From contig NZ_LR134318.1 of assembly GCF_900636825.1 (NCBI RefSeq), positions 4,460,001 to 4,524,000 on the forward strand: a stretch of DNA of 64,000 bases, read 5' to 3'. This document shows, in pieces, positions 43,595 through 51,507 of the stretch (position 1 is its first letter; the number at the start of each line of letters is the position of its first letter). The translations under genes were made by a program, and so were the position numbers. The notes under the pieces were generated by a model that saw nothing but the letters and a program-made list of their open reading frames with translations, was not told the DNA's origin and ran no database searches. This DNA is from Pseudomonas fluorescens. Lineage in GTDB: Bacteria > Pseudomonadota > Gammaproteobacteria > Pseudomonadales > Pseudomonadaceae.

Positions 43595-44845
43595 ATGCTG
43601 AGCTGGGACGAATTCGATAAAGAAGACAGTGAAGTCGCAACCGTGAAAGGCGCCAACGCCGGCCACGCAAGCGAAGCCAACATGGACCGCCTCGACAACG
43701 CCGGCGGCGCCGCAGCGCTGGAAGCCCGCGCCGTGACCGCCGACGACTCGGCCGCCGTGGCCCGCGCCAAGGCTGCACTGAACTCCCTCGACGTCGCCGA
43801 AGGCCTCGCCGAACTCGAAGGCGCCTCCGCCCGTGTCGCCGTTGACGAAAAGCGCATGATCAACTGCCGCGCCGACCTCAACCAACTGGTGCCATTCAAG
43901 TACGACTGGGCCTGGCAAAAGTATCTGGACGGCTGCGCAAACCACTGGATGCCGCAAGAAGTCAACATGACCGCCGACATCGCCCTCTGGAGAAACCCGG
44001 AAGGCCTGACCGACGACGAGCGCCGCATCGTCATGCGCAACCTCGGCTTCTTCTCCACCGCCGACTCCCTGGTTGCCAACAACCTGGTACTGGCCGTGTA
44101 CCGCCTGATCACCAACCCGGAGTGCCGCCAGTACATCCTGCGCCAGGCCTTCGAAGAAGCGATCCACACCCACGCCTACCAGTACTGCATCGAATCGCTG
44201 GCCATGGATGAAGGCGAAATCTTCAACATGTACCACGAGATCCCATCGGTCGCGAAAAAAGCAGCCTGGGGCCTGAAGTACACCCGCTCGATCTCCGATC
44301 CGAAGTTCGAAACCGGCACCCCGGAAACCGACAAAGAGTTGCTGCGCAACCTGATCGCCTACTACTGCGTTCTGGAAGGCATCTTCTTCTACTGCGGCTT
44401 CACCCAAATCCTCTCCATGGGCCGCCGCAACAAAATGACCGGCGTCGCCGAGCAGTTCCAATACATCCTGCGCGACGAATCCATGCACCTGAACTTCGGC
44501 ATCGACGTGATCAACCAGATCAAAATCGAAAACCCACACCTGTGGGATGCCGAAATGAAGGAAGAAGCGACCCAGATGATCCTGCAGGGCACGCAGCTGG
44601 AGATCGAATACGCACGCGACACCATGCCTCGCGGGGTGTTGGGTATGAATGCGGCGATGATGGAGGACTATCTGAAGTTCATCGCTAACCGTCGTTTGTC
44701 GCAGATTGGTTTGAAAGAAGAGTATCCGGGGACTACGAATCCGTTCCCTTGGATGAGCGAGATTATGGACTTGAAGAAAGAGAAGAATTTCTTTGAGACT
44801 CGCGTGATTGAGTATCAGACTGGTGGTGCGTTGAGCTGGGATTGA
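43595..44845 (+). CDS. nrdB: Class Ia ribonucleotide reductase small subunit
   Basis: 416 residues from ATG 43595 with AGGAG upstream. An N-terminal extension of about 90 residues, rich in alanine and aspartate, precedes the ferritin-like core. Iron ligands are visible in EEAIHTHAYQ (near 190-199) and RDESMHLNFG (near 287-296). It holds the di-iron tyrosyl radical for making deoxynucleotides. No nrdA is next to it in this window. Confidence 0.94.
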   Translation: MLSWDEFDKEDSEVATVKGANAGHASEANMDRLDNAGGAAALEARAVTADDSAAVARAKAALNSLDVAEGLAELEGASARVAVDEKRMINCRADLNQLVPFKYDWAWQKYLDGCANHWMPQEVNMTADIALWRNPEGLTDDERRIVMRNLGFFSTADSLVANNLVLAVYRLITNPECRQYILRQAFEEAIHTHAYQYCIESLAMDEGEIFNMYHEIPSVAKKAAWGLKYTRSISDPKFETGTPETDKELLRNLIAYYCVLEGIFFYCGFTQILSMGRRNKMTGVAEQFQYILRDESMHLNFGIDVINQIKIENPHLWDAEMKEEATQMILQGTQLEIEYARDTMPRGVLGMNAAMMEDYLKFIANRRLSQIGLKEEYPGTTNPFPWMSEIMDLKKEKNFFETRVIEYQTGGALSWD

Positions 44846-44900
44846 CAGTGGCGTAACGCCATGCAATAAGAGTCTACCTTACATGGTTGTTAGGGTAGCT

Positions 44901-44932
44901 AAAAAGGCCCTGCTCATGCAGGGCTTTTTTTT
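44901..44932 (+). terminator. Terminator of nrdB
   Basis: AAAAGGCCCTGC and GCAGGGCTTTTT pair and end in eight T. The start of the SIR2 gene follows only 15 bp later. Confidence 0.85.
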
Positions 44933-44947
44933 AGCTAAGGAACTGGC

Positions 44948-46171
44948 ATGAACGAGTCCGTGCATAACCCTGACCAATACATGTTTGGCTTTCGCCAGAT
45001 CATAACCAATGGCAAGAAAAAAATTGGGATACTCCTCGGCGCTGGAGCTCCTGTGAGCATTAATGTAGGAAAAGATGCATGGGAGCCGCTGATCCCAAAC
45101 GTTGTAGGTCTAACAAAAGCTATCAAATCAGATTTATCCCCCGAAGACTTGAAAGTCTTCGAAGAAATCGAATCATCGATAGAAGACAAAAACTTTGAGA
45201 AAGTCCTCTCAAAAATTAGAGCGCTCGCTGATGTTATAGGGACTTCTAAAGTATATGGCTACGACAGCAATGACCTTACAAGCCTGACTGACAACATATG
45301 CAATTCTATTAGAAAAGTGGTTGATCGAGAGCTACCCTGCAGTCCAACACCTTATTGCGAACTAGTTTCCTGGGTTAACGGCATTAATAGAAAGCACGGC
45401 ATAGAGGTTTTTACTACAAATTACGACCTGCTTTTAGAGCAGGCGCTAGAGCGAGTTAAAACTCCTTATTTTGATGGATTTAGCGGCTCCAGAAATGCAT
45501 TTTTTGATCCATCTAGCATATCAAGAAATGATCTTCCACCAAGATGGGTGAGAGTATGGAAACTGCATGGCTCAATCGGCTGGGAAATTGGACCGAGCAA
45601 TGAGGTAATTAGGTTACCTCACTCGCAAAACACCAGCATGGTCTATCCCTCACATATCAAGTACGATCAGACTCAAGCGGCTCCATTTTCCTCGCTTTTT
45701 GAAAGGTTTAAAAACTTCCTGTTGGAGCCAGACACGCTTTTGATTTGTTCTGGTTTTTCTTTTGCTGACGCACATATATCTTCCAAAATAATAGAAAGCT
45801 TGATCGCCAATCCATCAGCAGCATTATTTGCCTTCCAATATAACAAATTATCCGACGAACCATATGCACGCGAAATTGCCTTGAAATGCCCTAATGCAAG
45901 CATCTTCTGTAGGGACGGTGCGATAATTAATGGAGTGGAGGCAAAATGGCGAACAGGAATATTACCAGCCAAAAACTGGGAATCAATTAGAGAAGAATAT
46001 TACATAGACGAAAAGTTCCTGCTTGGCGACTTCAAAACACTGACACGCTTTTTGGCAACTGCCGGTGGGGAATTCGGAGTTAAATTTGACGATATACCGC
46101 TAGAGAGCCTAAGCCAAGTACTCGATCTTTTTCCTCCTCAAAGAATTGAGGAAGATAACCAAAATGCGTAG
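44948..46171 (+). CDS. SIR2-domain protein of a SIR2-HerA defence system
   Basis: 407 residues. The SIR2-like NAD-binding fold shows GAGAPVS (31-37), FTTNYD (155-160), KLHGSIGW with the catalytic-type His207, and CSGFSFADAH (267-276), in the usual order. In known SIR2-HerA systems this subunit degrades NAD+ or nicks DNA when assembled on the HerA ring during phage infection. AAGGAA lies 6 nt before ATG 44948. Its stop overlaps the HerA start by 8 nt. The gene is AT-rich compared with nrdB, suggesting transfer. Confidence 0.88.
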   Translation: MNESVHNPDQYMFGFRQIITNGKKKIGILLGAGAPVSINVGKDAWEPLIPNVVGLTKAIKSDLSPEDLKVFEEIESSIEDKNFEKVLSKIRALADVIGTSKVYGYDSNDLTSLTDNICNSIRKVVDRELPCSPTPYCELVSWVNGINRKHGIEVFTTNYDLLLEQALERVKTPYFDGFSGSRNAFFDPSSISRNDLPPRWVRVWKLHGSIGWEIGPSNEVIRLPHSQNTSMVYPSHIKYDQTQAAPFSSLFERFKNFLLEPDTLLICSGFSFADAHISSKIIESLIANPSAALFAFQYNKLSDEPYAREIALKCPNASIFCRDGAIINGVEAKWRTGILPAKNWESIREEYYIDEKFLLGDFKTLTRFLATAGGEFGVKFDDIPLESLSQVLDLFPPQRIEEDNQNA

Positions 46172-47933
46172 CCCAACACTTTTAGGCAGTATAAGCTCAG
46201 TATCTAGCTCTTCCTTAGCGGTTGAACTTGCCGACAGTATGAGTTCTGGAATAACTATACTGGAAGGTAAAAACTACAGAATTGGACAAGTAGGAAGCTT
46301 CGTAAAAATTCCGCTTGGATACAATCAGCTGTTTGGTGTGATTTCCGAATCCAATGAGTCCTCAAGTTTAGAAAATGACCAAAAATTTCTCAGCCAAAGG
46401 CGCTGGATACGGGTGGAGTTGATTGGAGAAATCATAGGTGGTGAATTTGACAGGGGTATCAGCGAGTACCCTAGCATCGGCGATGATGTGCATATTGTTG
46501 TCGATAGTGACTTACTAAAGGTCTTTGGAAAATCAGATAAAAGTCAATTTAGAATCGGAAAGCTTTCAAGCTCTGACGGCATCGATGTCAGTATTGATCT
46601 AGACAAACTGGTATCTAGGCATTCCGCCATACTAGGCTCTACCGGCTCCGGAAAGTCTACAAGCACTGCCTCAATTTTAAGGTCACTCGTACTACATGAC
46701 GATCTAATAAAACTCCCATCATCCAGGGTACTATTGATTGACATTCACGGCGAATATGCCTCCGCACTAGGAGACATCGCTAAAGTTTTTTCGGTAACTC
46801 CAGAAAGCGAGAATAAACTTTTTATTCCGTACTGGTGCATTTCCCCCGAAAGCCTTATCGACTTCTTATGCGGAAATTTAAATGAATCCGCCAAGACTCA
46901 ATACCTAGACAAAACTATTGAGGAAAAAAAGCTTTCACTTACCACAAACAAAATCAAAGGGATTGATCCAGAAAAAATAACTGGCTTCACTCCCTTGCCG
47001 TACAGAATAAAAAAAATCTGGTACGACCTTTATCACGACGACACTGTAAATTGGAATGATGACGCGCAAACAGATCCAGCTTATACATCGAAAGGTGACT
47101 TTGATACTTTAGTATCACCGAAATTCACACCGCCAGGTGCCGGAAGAAGCCCGCCACAGAAAGGTGGACCCGGAGTGATCAAAAAACAGCTCGAGTTGAT
47201 GAAGTCTAGACTGCTTGATTCTCAATACTCATTCCTTCTAAACCCAGGTCCTTGGAATCCAGACAAAGATGGAGCAATTCAGAAAGACTTAGATCAGCTT
47301 TTAGCTGAATGGCTAGGGCACGACAAACCAATAACAATTCTAGATTTATCTGGAATGCCATCCACGCGACTAAGCCTACTTCTTGGTTCAATTTTAGATA
47401 TCTTATTCGAGTCAGCACTATGGGGAAGAAACCTTTCTTCCGGCATGAAAAATCGTCCCCTACTCGTAGTACTTGAAGAAGCACACAGATACCTTTCGAA
47501 ATCCGAGAACGGATTGGCGAAACATATGGTTCAAAGAATTGCTAAGGAAGGGAGAAAGTTTGGCATAGGCGCTATGATTGTAAGCCAAAGACCATCAGAA
47601 ATAGATGAAACAATTTTATCGCAATGCGGAACGATCATCGCCCTTCGAATTAACAACTCAACAGATAGAGGAATTGTAAAATCTGCGATGTCAGAGGGAC
47701 TTGCAGGAATAATCGACTCTCTCCCTGTTCTCAGAACAGGCGAAGCCGTAATAGTTGGAGAGGCTGCAAAACTTCCAACACGATGCAGAATAAGCATATT
47801 ACCTCCCGACAAATATCCAAACAGTAAAGATCCAGATGTATCAAAAAACTGGTCTACTGAACGAAAACAGGAAAATTATGAAATATTAGTATCGGCCTGG
47901 CGAAACCAGGAAACGCTAAAGGAGAAAACGTAA
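46164..47933 (+). CDS. HerA-type ATPase/translocase of the SIR2-HerA system
   Basis: 589 residues from ATG 46164, chosen because it overlaps the SIR2 stop (ATGCGTAG) and has GAGGA upstream. An N-terminal HAS-barrel-like region (about 1-130) precedes the FtsK/HerA ATPase: Walker A GSTGSGKST (158-166), LIDIHGEY near 191, Walker B LLVVLEEAH (433-441) and the sensor/arginine region KEGRKFGIGAMIVSQRP (461-477). HerA forms a hexamer that carries the SIR2 effector. Translation is coupled to both neighbours. Confidence 0.88.
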   Translation: MRSPTLLGSISSVSSSSLAVELADSMSSGITILEGKNYRIGQVGSFVKIPLGYNQLFGVISESNESSSLENDQKFLSQRRWIRVELIGEIIGGEFDRGISEYPSIGDDVHIVVDSDLLKVFGKSDKSQFRIGKLSSSDGIDVSIDLDKLVSRHSAILGSTGSGKSTSTASILRSLVLHDDLIKLPSSRVLLIDIHGEYASALGDIAKVFSVTPESENKLFIPYWCISPESLIDFLCGNLNESAKTQYLDKTIEEKKLSLTTNKIKGIDPEKITGFTPLPYRIKKIWYDLYHDDTVNWNDDAQTDPAYTSKGDFDTLVSPKFTPPGAGRSPPQKGGPGVIKKQLELMKSRLLDSQYSFLLNPGPWNPDKDGAIQKDLDQLLAEWLGHDKPITILDLSGMPSTRLSLLLGSILDILFESALWGRNLSSGMKNRPLLVVLEEAHRYLSKSENGLAKHMVQRIAKEGRKFGIGAMIVSQRPSEIDETILSQCGTIIALRINNSTDRGIVKSAMSEGLAGIIDSLPVLRTGEAVIVGEAAKLPTRCRISILPPDKYPNSKDPDVSKNWSTERKQENYEILVSAWRNQETLKEKT

Positions 47934-48143
47934 ATGGAAAGAACACCCGTTAGCTCAAGCAATATTGCCAGCGTGGGTTATGACGCAGGCACCTCAACCC
48001 TACAAGTCGAGTTCAACAATGGGACAATATATGATTATTACGATGTTCCAGAACATACTTATACAGATTTAATTGATGCTAGCTCTGCAGGCTCATTCTT
48101 TCACGCAAACATTAGAAACACATACAGTTTCCAGCAAGTTTGA
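47934..48143 (+). CDS. KTSC-domain protein, third gene of the SIR2-HerA operon
   Basis: 69 residues, beginning at the base after the HerA stop, with AAGGAG inside the end of the HerA gene. The whole protein is one KTSC domain: VSSSNIASVGYDAGTSTLQV, NGTIYDYYDVPEHTY and AGSFFHANIRNTY. KTSC domains occur alone or at the C-terminus of some lysyl-tRNA synthetases, and their action is poorly known. The tight junction suggests a function with SIR2-HerA, perhaps as regulator or sensor; that is inference. Confidence 0.85.
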   Translation: MERTPVSSSNIASVGYDAGTSTLQVEFNNGTIYDYYDVPEHTYTDLIDASSAGSFFHANIRNTYSFQQV

Positions 48144-48156
48144 CATCCACCAAAAC

Positions 48157-48182
48157 ATACGTTCGCATATCTGCGGACGTAT
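48157..48182 (+). terminator. Hairpin after the KTSC gene, possible terminator
   Basis: ATACGTTCGCA and TGCGGACGTAT pair around TATC (one T-G pair). There is no T-run, so termination is uncertain. It separates the defence operon from the antisense-RNA module. Confidence 0.4.
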
Positions 48183-48195
48183 TCAAAACTCTGTC

Positions 48196-48224
48196 TTGAC
48201 CAAATACTTGTGAAGCAATAGTCT
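48196..48224 (+). promoter_or_regulatory. Sigma-70-type promoter of the C4-like immunity module
   Basis: TTGACC (48196-48201) and TAGTCT (48219-48224) are 17 bp apart. A start near 48231 would put the first target site right at the 5' end of the transcript, as in the P4 immunity region. Confidence 0.5.
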
Positions 48225-48236
48225 TCAAAAAGGTGC

Positions 48237-48259
48237 CTAAGAAACACCTCACACAGCGG
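48237..48259 (+). promoter_or_regulatory. Upstream target site (seqA-like) for the C4-type RNA
   Basis: CTAAGAAAC and CACACAG here are exact complements of two blocks in the antisense loop at 48377-48398 (CTGTGTG and GTTTCTTAG), with a 2-nt offset between them. A GTG at 48233 opens a 61-codon frame through 48418 that crosses the whole RNA; it may be the equivalent of small ORFs in P4-like loci, but no protein family is certain. Confidence 0.6.
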
Positions 48260-48331
48260 ACTCACCGCACCCGACAGTCGCGGCTTTTTTGTGCCTACGG
48301 TTTCCCCGTGCGCATCAAAAAACTCTGTTAT

Positions 48332-48406
48332 GCCGGGAGTGGGCGAATACAAGACCCGAAAGGGAAATATGTCCGGCCCTCTGTGTGGGGTTTCTTAGCT
48401 CCCGGC
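48332..48406 (+). ncRNA. C4-like antisense RNA (phage P1/P4 immunity type)
   Basis: The 75-nt unit is closed by a perfect 8-bp stem GCCGGGAG (48332-48339) and CTCCCGGC (48399-48406). It contains a small CCC-GAAA-GGG hairpin and the loop CCCTCTGTGTGGGGTTTC, which complements sites before (48237-48257) and after it (48431-48440). This is the size and order of C4 RNA of P1/P7 and CI RNA of P4: RNA processed from the leader of the same transcript it silences. The following leader ORF plus overlapping antirepressor gene matches P1 icd-ant. Confidence 0.75.
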
Positions 48407-48430
48407 ACCCAGCCTTAAGAAAGCTGACAT

Positions 48431-48440
48431 CACACAGAGG
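48431..48440 (+). promoter_or_regulatory. Downstream target site (seqC-like) covering a ribosome-binding site
   Basis: CACACAGAGG is a perfect 10-nt complement of the C4-like loop (CCTCTGTGTG, 48378-48387). Its AGAGG is the Shine-Dalgarno for ATG 48444, so pairing would hide the start of the leader ORF. Confidence 0.65.
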
Positions 48441-48443
48441 TAA

Positions 48444-48542
48444 ATGGATATGCCTAAAAATATCTCCTTCGGCACGAAGGAAATCTGCTTCAGCCTCAAC
48501 ATCATCTGCATGCTTCCAGCACTGGAGGCCTGCCATGTCTGA
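48444..48542 (+). CDS. 32-residue leader ORF of the antirepressor gene (icd-like position)
   Basis: Begins with MDMPKNISFGTKEIC and ends in EACHV; its stop overlaps the antirepressor start by 8 nt (ATG at 48535). It has a proper AGAGG site, while the antirepressor gene has none of its own as good, so reading this ORF probably opens the next one by translational coupling, as icd does for ant in phage P1. No protein function is assigned. Confidence 0.6.
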   Translation: MDMPKNISFGTKEICFSLNIICMLPALEACHV

Positions 48543-49068
48543 ACCTCACAGTTCGACGGTCTTCACTCTGCACAAACTCTCTCTCCATGCCCTCCTCCTT
48601 GAAGGCCAGCCATGGTTTTGCGCACGCGATATTGGTCGCTTGATGGGCGTCCATCTCAGTGATCGGATGGTCAGCAAACTGGACAAGGATCAACATCGTT
48701 TTCTGTGGATTGAGTATCACCGGCAACCTGAGAAGCAACTGATGCTCAGTGAGTCCGGCGTGTATGCGCTGTTGGTGTATCACTACGTCCCAGGGAATCG
48801 ACTATTGCGCGAGTGGCTGACCCATCAAGTGGTTCCAGCCTTACGCGATGCTGCGTCCTCGGAAAATCCGGATCTACCTATGCTTAGTTTTTTGAAATGG
48901 CCTGAGATGTCTGTGAGTCTGTTGCATTGGCAGAATGAGAATTGGATTCGGCTGCGGGACATGCCCTATCTGTTGAGCGATCAAATACCGCGAAAAGCTA
49001 CCGCGACGAAGCCTTGGTGGCGGAGGGTCGCTCAGGCGCTTCAGTCGTCCAAGCATTCGATGGGTTGA
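48535..49068 (+). CDS. Bro-N antirepressor-like protein
   Basis: 177 residues. The Bro-N (ANT-type) domain covers about 12-105: LLLEGQPWFCARDIGRLMGV, KLDKDQHRF, LSESGVYALLVYHY and LREWLTHQVVPALR. Such proteins relieve repression of phage lytic genes. No other phage gene lies nearby, so it is a lone module or a remnant of a P4-like satellite, controlled at translation by the C4-like RNA before it. A longer frame to 48289 crosses that RNA and is not supported. Confidence 0.82.
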   Translation: MSEPHSSTVFTLHKLSLHALLLEGQPWFCARDIGRLMGVHLSDRMVSKLDKDQHRFLWIEYHRQPEKQLMLSESGVYALLVYHYVPGNRLLREWLTHQVVPALRDAASSENPDLPMLSFLKWPEMSVSLLHWQNENWIRLRDMPYLLSDQIPRKATATKPWWRRVAQALQSSKHSMG

Positions 49069-49156
49069 GCGATACGCTTGTAGGATTACATGCGAGATCC
49101 GTCGCTATTTTTTGTAGGAATTTTCGTAGACAGCAGTAATGGCCACTCAGTATCGT

Positions 49157-49177
49157 CCGAGGGTTTCCAACCCTCGG
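49157..49177 (+). promoter_or_regulatory. Perfect hairpin directly before the HNH gene
   Basis: CCGAGGGTT-TCC-AACCCTCGG forms a 9-bp stem with a 3-nt loop, ending 7 nt before ATG 49185. It occupies the place of the ribosome-binding site and could hold translation low, or protect or bind a protein. Confidence 0.5.
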
Positions 49178-49184
49178 CGACTGT

Positions 49185-49898
49185 ATGGACACGGAAAAAA
49201 ACAATAGCGATTGGACTGACGTAGAGATTCAGGCGGCGGTCGATGCCTATCTCCGGATGTGGTCGTGTGAACAGAAAGAACAGGCATACAACAAGGCATA
49301 CGAGAATCGCGGACTTCGCCAGGGTGTACTGGCTGACCGAACCAAGAGCTCTATCGAATTTCGGATGCAGAACATTTCTTCTGTCATGGTCGAGTTGGGC
49401 CATAAACCTATCAAGGGTTACAAACCTGCCAAGAATGTCGGCGCTAATGTCGCTCGTAGCATTCGTACAGCTCTCGATGCTTCCAGCGTTGTTACTCCTG
49501 AGGACTCTGATCCCACAGCGGACGAAGAAAAGCTAGAACAGCGGGCGGCCAAATTTGTGCGGCAACCGTTTCTATACATACCAAAAGGGATAAAAAATCC
49601 TGCTTGGACCGAATCCACTAAAAAGGTTTACTTTCGTGATCCCGAGCTGAGGGGCTGGGTTCGTCAGCAGGCCAATGGAAGGTGCGAAGGCTGTGGCAAA
49701 GCGGCACCATTTAAAAAAGATGGGAAGCCGTTTCTAGAAGTACATCACGTTAAGCATATGTCGCAAGAGGGTTCTGACCTTCCTTCGAATGTTGTGGCGT
49801 TGTGTCCCAACTGTCACCAACGTTGCCATCATTCGGACGACAGAGCGGAATTCACTGCTTGGCTTTATGACAACGTTGAAAGACTAGAAAAGGAATAA
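49185..49898 (+). CDS. HNH endonuclease
   Basis: 237 residues. The C-terminal nuclease domain has the zinc pair CEGCGK near 165-170, then FLEVHHVKHMSQEGSD (catalytic HH near 185) and VVALCPNCHQRCHHSDD. The N-terminal 150 residues contain an ENRGLRQGVLADRTKSSIEFRMQNIS segment (in part), seen in McrA-like and other restriction-type HNH proteins where it may read the target. Probably a stand-alone restriction or homing-type nuclease; the substrate is unknown. Confidence 0.8.
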   Translation: MDTEKNNSDWTDVEIQAAVDAYLRMWSCEQKEQAYNKAYENRGLRQGVLADRTKSSIEFRMQNISSVMVELGHKPIKGYKPAKNVGANVARSIRTALDASSVVTPEDSDPTADEEKLEQRAAKFVRQPFLYIPKGIKNPAWTESTKKVYFRDPELRGWVRQQANGRCEGCGKAAPFKKDGKPFLEVHHVKHMSQEGSDLPSNVVALCPNCHQRCHHSDDRAEFTAWLYDNVERLEKE

Positions 49899-50049
49899 TT
49901 GCCCGTTGCCTTGCTAACCGCATTTGCGGGTTTGGGGCAGCTTCGCAGCCCAGCGGGAGCAAGCTCCCTCGCCGCCGTTTTTGTGTGCTGCTGAACAACG
50001 CTTACCGTGACCGAGAGCACTCTCGAAAACGCACATGGACGAACATCAC

Positions 50050-50370
50050 ATGCAGCCAACAACCCAAAATTCGATCACCCCGGGTAAATCCCGACTCCTA
50101 ACCGCCTCATTTCTAATCGTCTTTTTCTGCCTGCTGCATATGGCCTTACGTATCGCTCAAAAGAACGAAATCATGGCCGTTGGAGCAGTCTGGGTCGCAA
50201 ATGCACTAACCATGGTGCTGCATGTTATTTACTGGAAGCGTTATGGCCTGTCCGCCGGCTTTAAAATCGCAGTTGTTGTCCAAATCGTCATTACCATTCT
50301 GCCCTTCCTGTTTGGCAATCTCGGTTTTTTGGCTGTTCTGTTGATGCTGGGTGGCGAGATCCATTACTAG
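50050..50370 (+). CDS. Small membrane protein of unknown function
   Basis: 106 residues from ATG 50050 (or 111 from 50035). Three to four hydrophobic helices (about 17-35, 42-60, 70-100) fill most of the protein. No family is recognised. It lies alone between the HNH gene and the next unknown gene. Confidence 0.55.
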   Translation: MQPTTQNSITPGKSRLLTASFLIVFFCLLHMALRIAQKNEIMAVGAVWVANALTMVLHVIYWKRYGLSAGFKIAVVVQIVITILPFLFGNLGFLAVLLMLGGEIHY

Positions 50371-50430
50371 TAACCCGCGCCGCCTCCCGCTATTAATACC
50401 CCTCCCCCACTCAAGGATCCGAGCCCCACC

Positions 50431-51417
50431 ATGAAATTCGATCTCGCCTACTGCCTCAGCCTCGACGACAAGTTGTCGATCTATGACGTTCGCGATCTCA
50501 ATTTCGATGAGACGGTGGCCTTCGATTCCGCGAAGGAACACTTCCAGTGCCCCAACGATGCTTGTCGTTCGGCGTTCGAGGCTTCCAACGAGTTGGGTAC
50601 TTTCAACGCCAAGAACGTGAATTACGTGCGCACGCCGCACTTCAAGAATCTTCCCACGACGCAGCATGTGGCTGGTTGTCCGTATGTGAGTTTGAAGGCG
50701 TCGGCGTCTGGCGTTGAGACGGCGGATGGCGAGGTGGATGACGGGCGTGAGGAGCACTTCCCATCAGAGTTGTTGCTGACGCGGCGGGAGTATGTGCGCA
50801 AGCCTGTCGCGCCGGCGGGGGCGGCGGATGTGTTGCGGGATGATCCGGTGCGGGCGGCGGCGGACAGTGGTAAAGAGTCGGCGGGTCGTGAGTCGGCGCC
50901 GGACAAGACCAGTGTTTTCGCGCATCCGGTGGAGTGCTTTGTGTCGAACTTCGCCGACAAGGAGTTGCTTAAGCGGATGCCGTTGAAGATTGGCGAGCAT
51001 ACGGCGCCGTACAGTTCGTTCTTCAAGAAGATCGAGTATCTGACGGACAACAAGGGGCTGATTTACTGGGGGCGGATCAAGAAGATCGAGGACTTCCACA
51101 GTGCCAGTTTTCGTATTGATTTCGAGGACAAGGTCTGGTTCAAGAAGCCCGAAGACAGTAAGAAGAAGCCGTATCCGGTCAGCGTTTATCTGAACAAGAA
51201 GCTGATCGACAACTACCGCAAGCGCAAGGCGTTTCTGCAAGAGATCAAGCACGCGGTGGAAAGCGACAAGGCGTTGTTCTGTTTCTTCTATGGGGTGACG
51301 CCGGAATTGAAGCAGGTGCCGGGCAAGAAGAACCCCGAAAAGCCTTTCGAGGTCTTCAATGCCAATATCGAGAACCTGGATCACTTCATGATTCGAGAAG
51401 CGCCGGGGTTGGAGTGA
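50431..51417 (+). CDS. Unknown protein with an N-terminal cysteine cluster
   Basis: 328 residues. FQCPNDACRSAF near 37-48 and HVAGCPY near 80-86 could bind zinc as in CoiA-like or competence-type proteins that recognise DNA. A low-complexity linker (about 95-160) leads to a mixed alpha/beta C-terminal half with no known motif. The position in a defence island makes a nuclease or anti-phage role possible, but nothing proves it. Confidence 0.6.
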   Translation: MKFDLAYCLSLDDKLSIYDVRDLNFDETVAFDSAKEHFQCPNDACRSAFEASNELGTFNAKNVNYVRTPHFKNLPTTQHVAGCPYVSLKASASGVETADGEVDDGREEHFPSELLLTRREYVRKPVAPAGAADVLRDDPVRAAADSGKESAGRESAPDKTSVFAHPVECFVSNFADKELLKRMPLKIGEHTAPYSSFFKKIEYLTDNKGLIYWGRIKKIEDFHSASFRIDFEDKVWFKKPEDSKKKPYPVSVYLNKKLIDNYRKRKAFLQEIKHAVESDKALFCFFYGVTPELKQVPGKKNPEKPFEVFNANIENLDHFMIREAPGLE

Positions 51418-51460
51418 GGATTAATTGATGTGTAACTTCAGTCATCCGTTTAAAAGAGCA

Positions 51461-51497
51461 AGATCAAAAGATCGCAGCCTTCGGCAGCTCCTACAGT
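51461..51497. repeat. Single REP unit
   Basis: GATCAAAAGATCGCAGCC followed by CAGCTCCTAC; one half of the local REP pair. It marks the return to chromosome-like spacing. Confidence 0.7.
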
Positions 51498-51507
51498 GGG
51501 TTTGATG

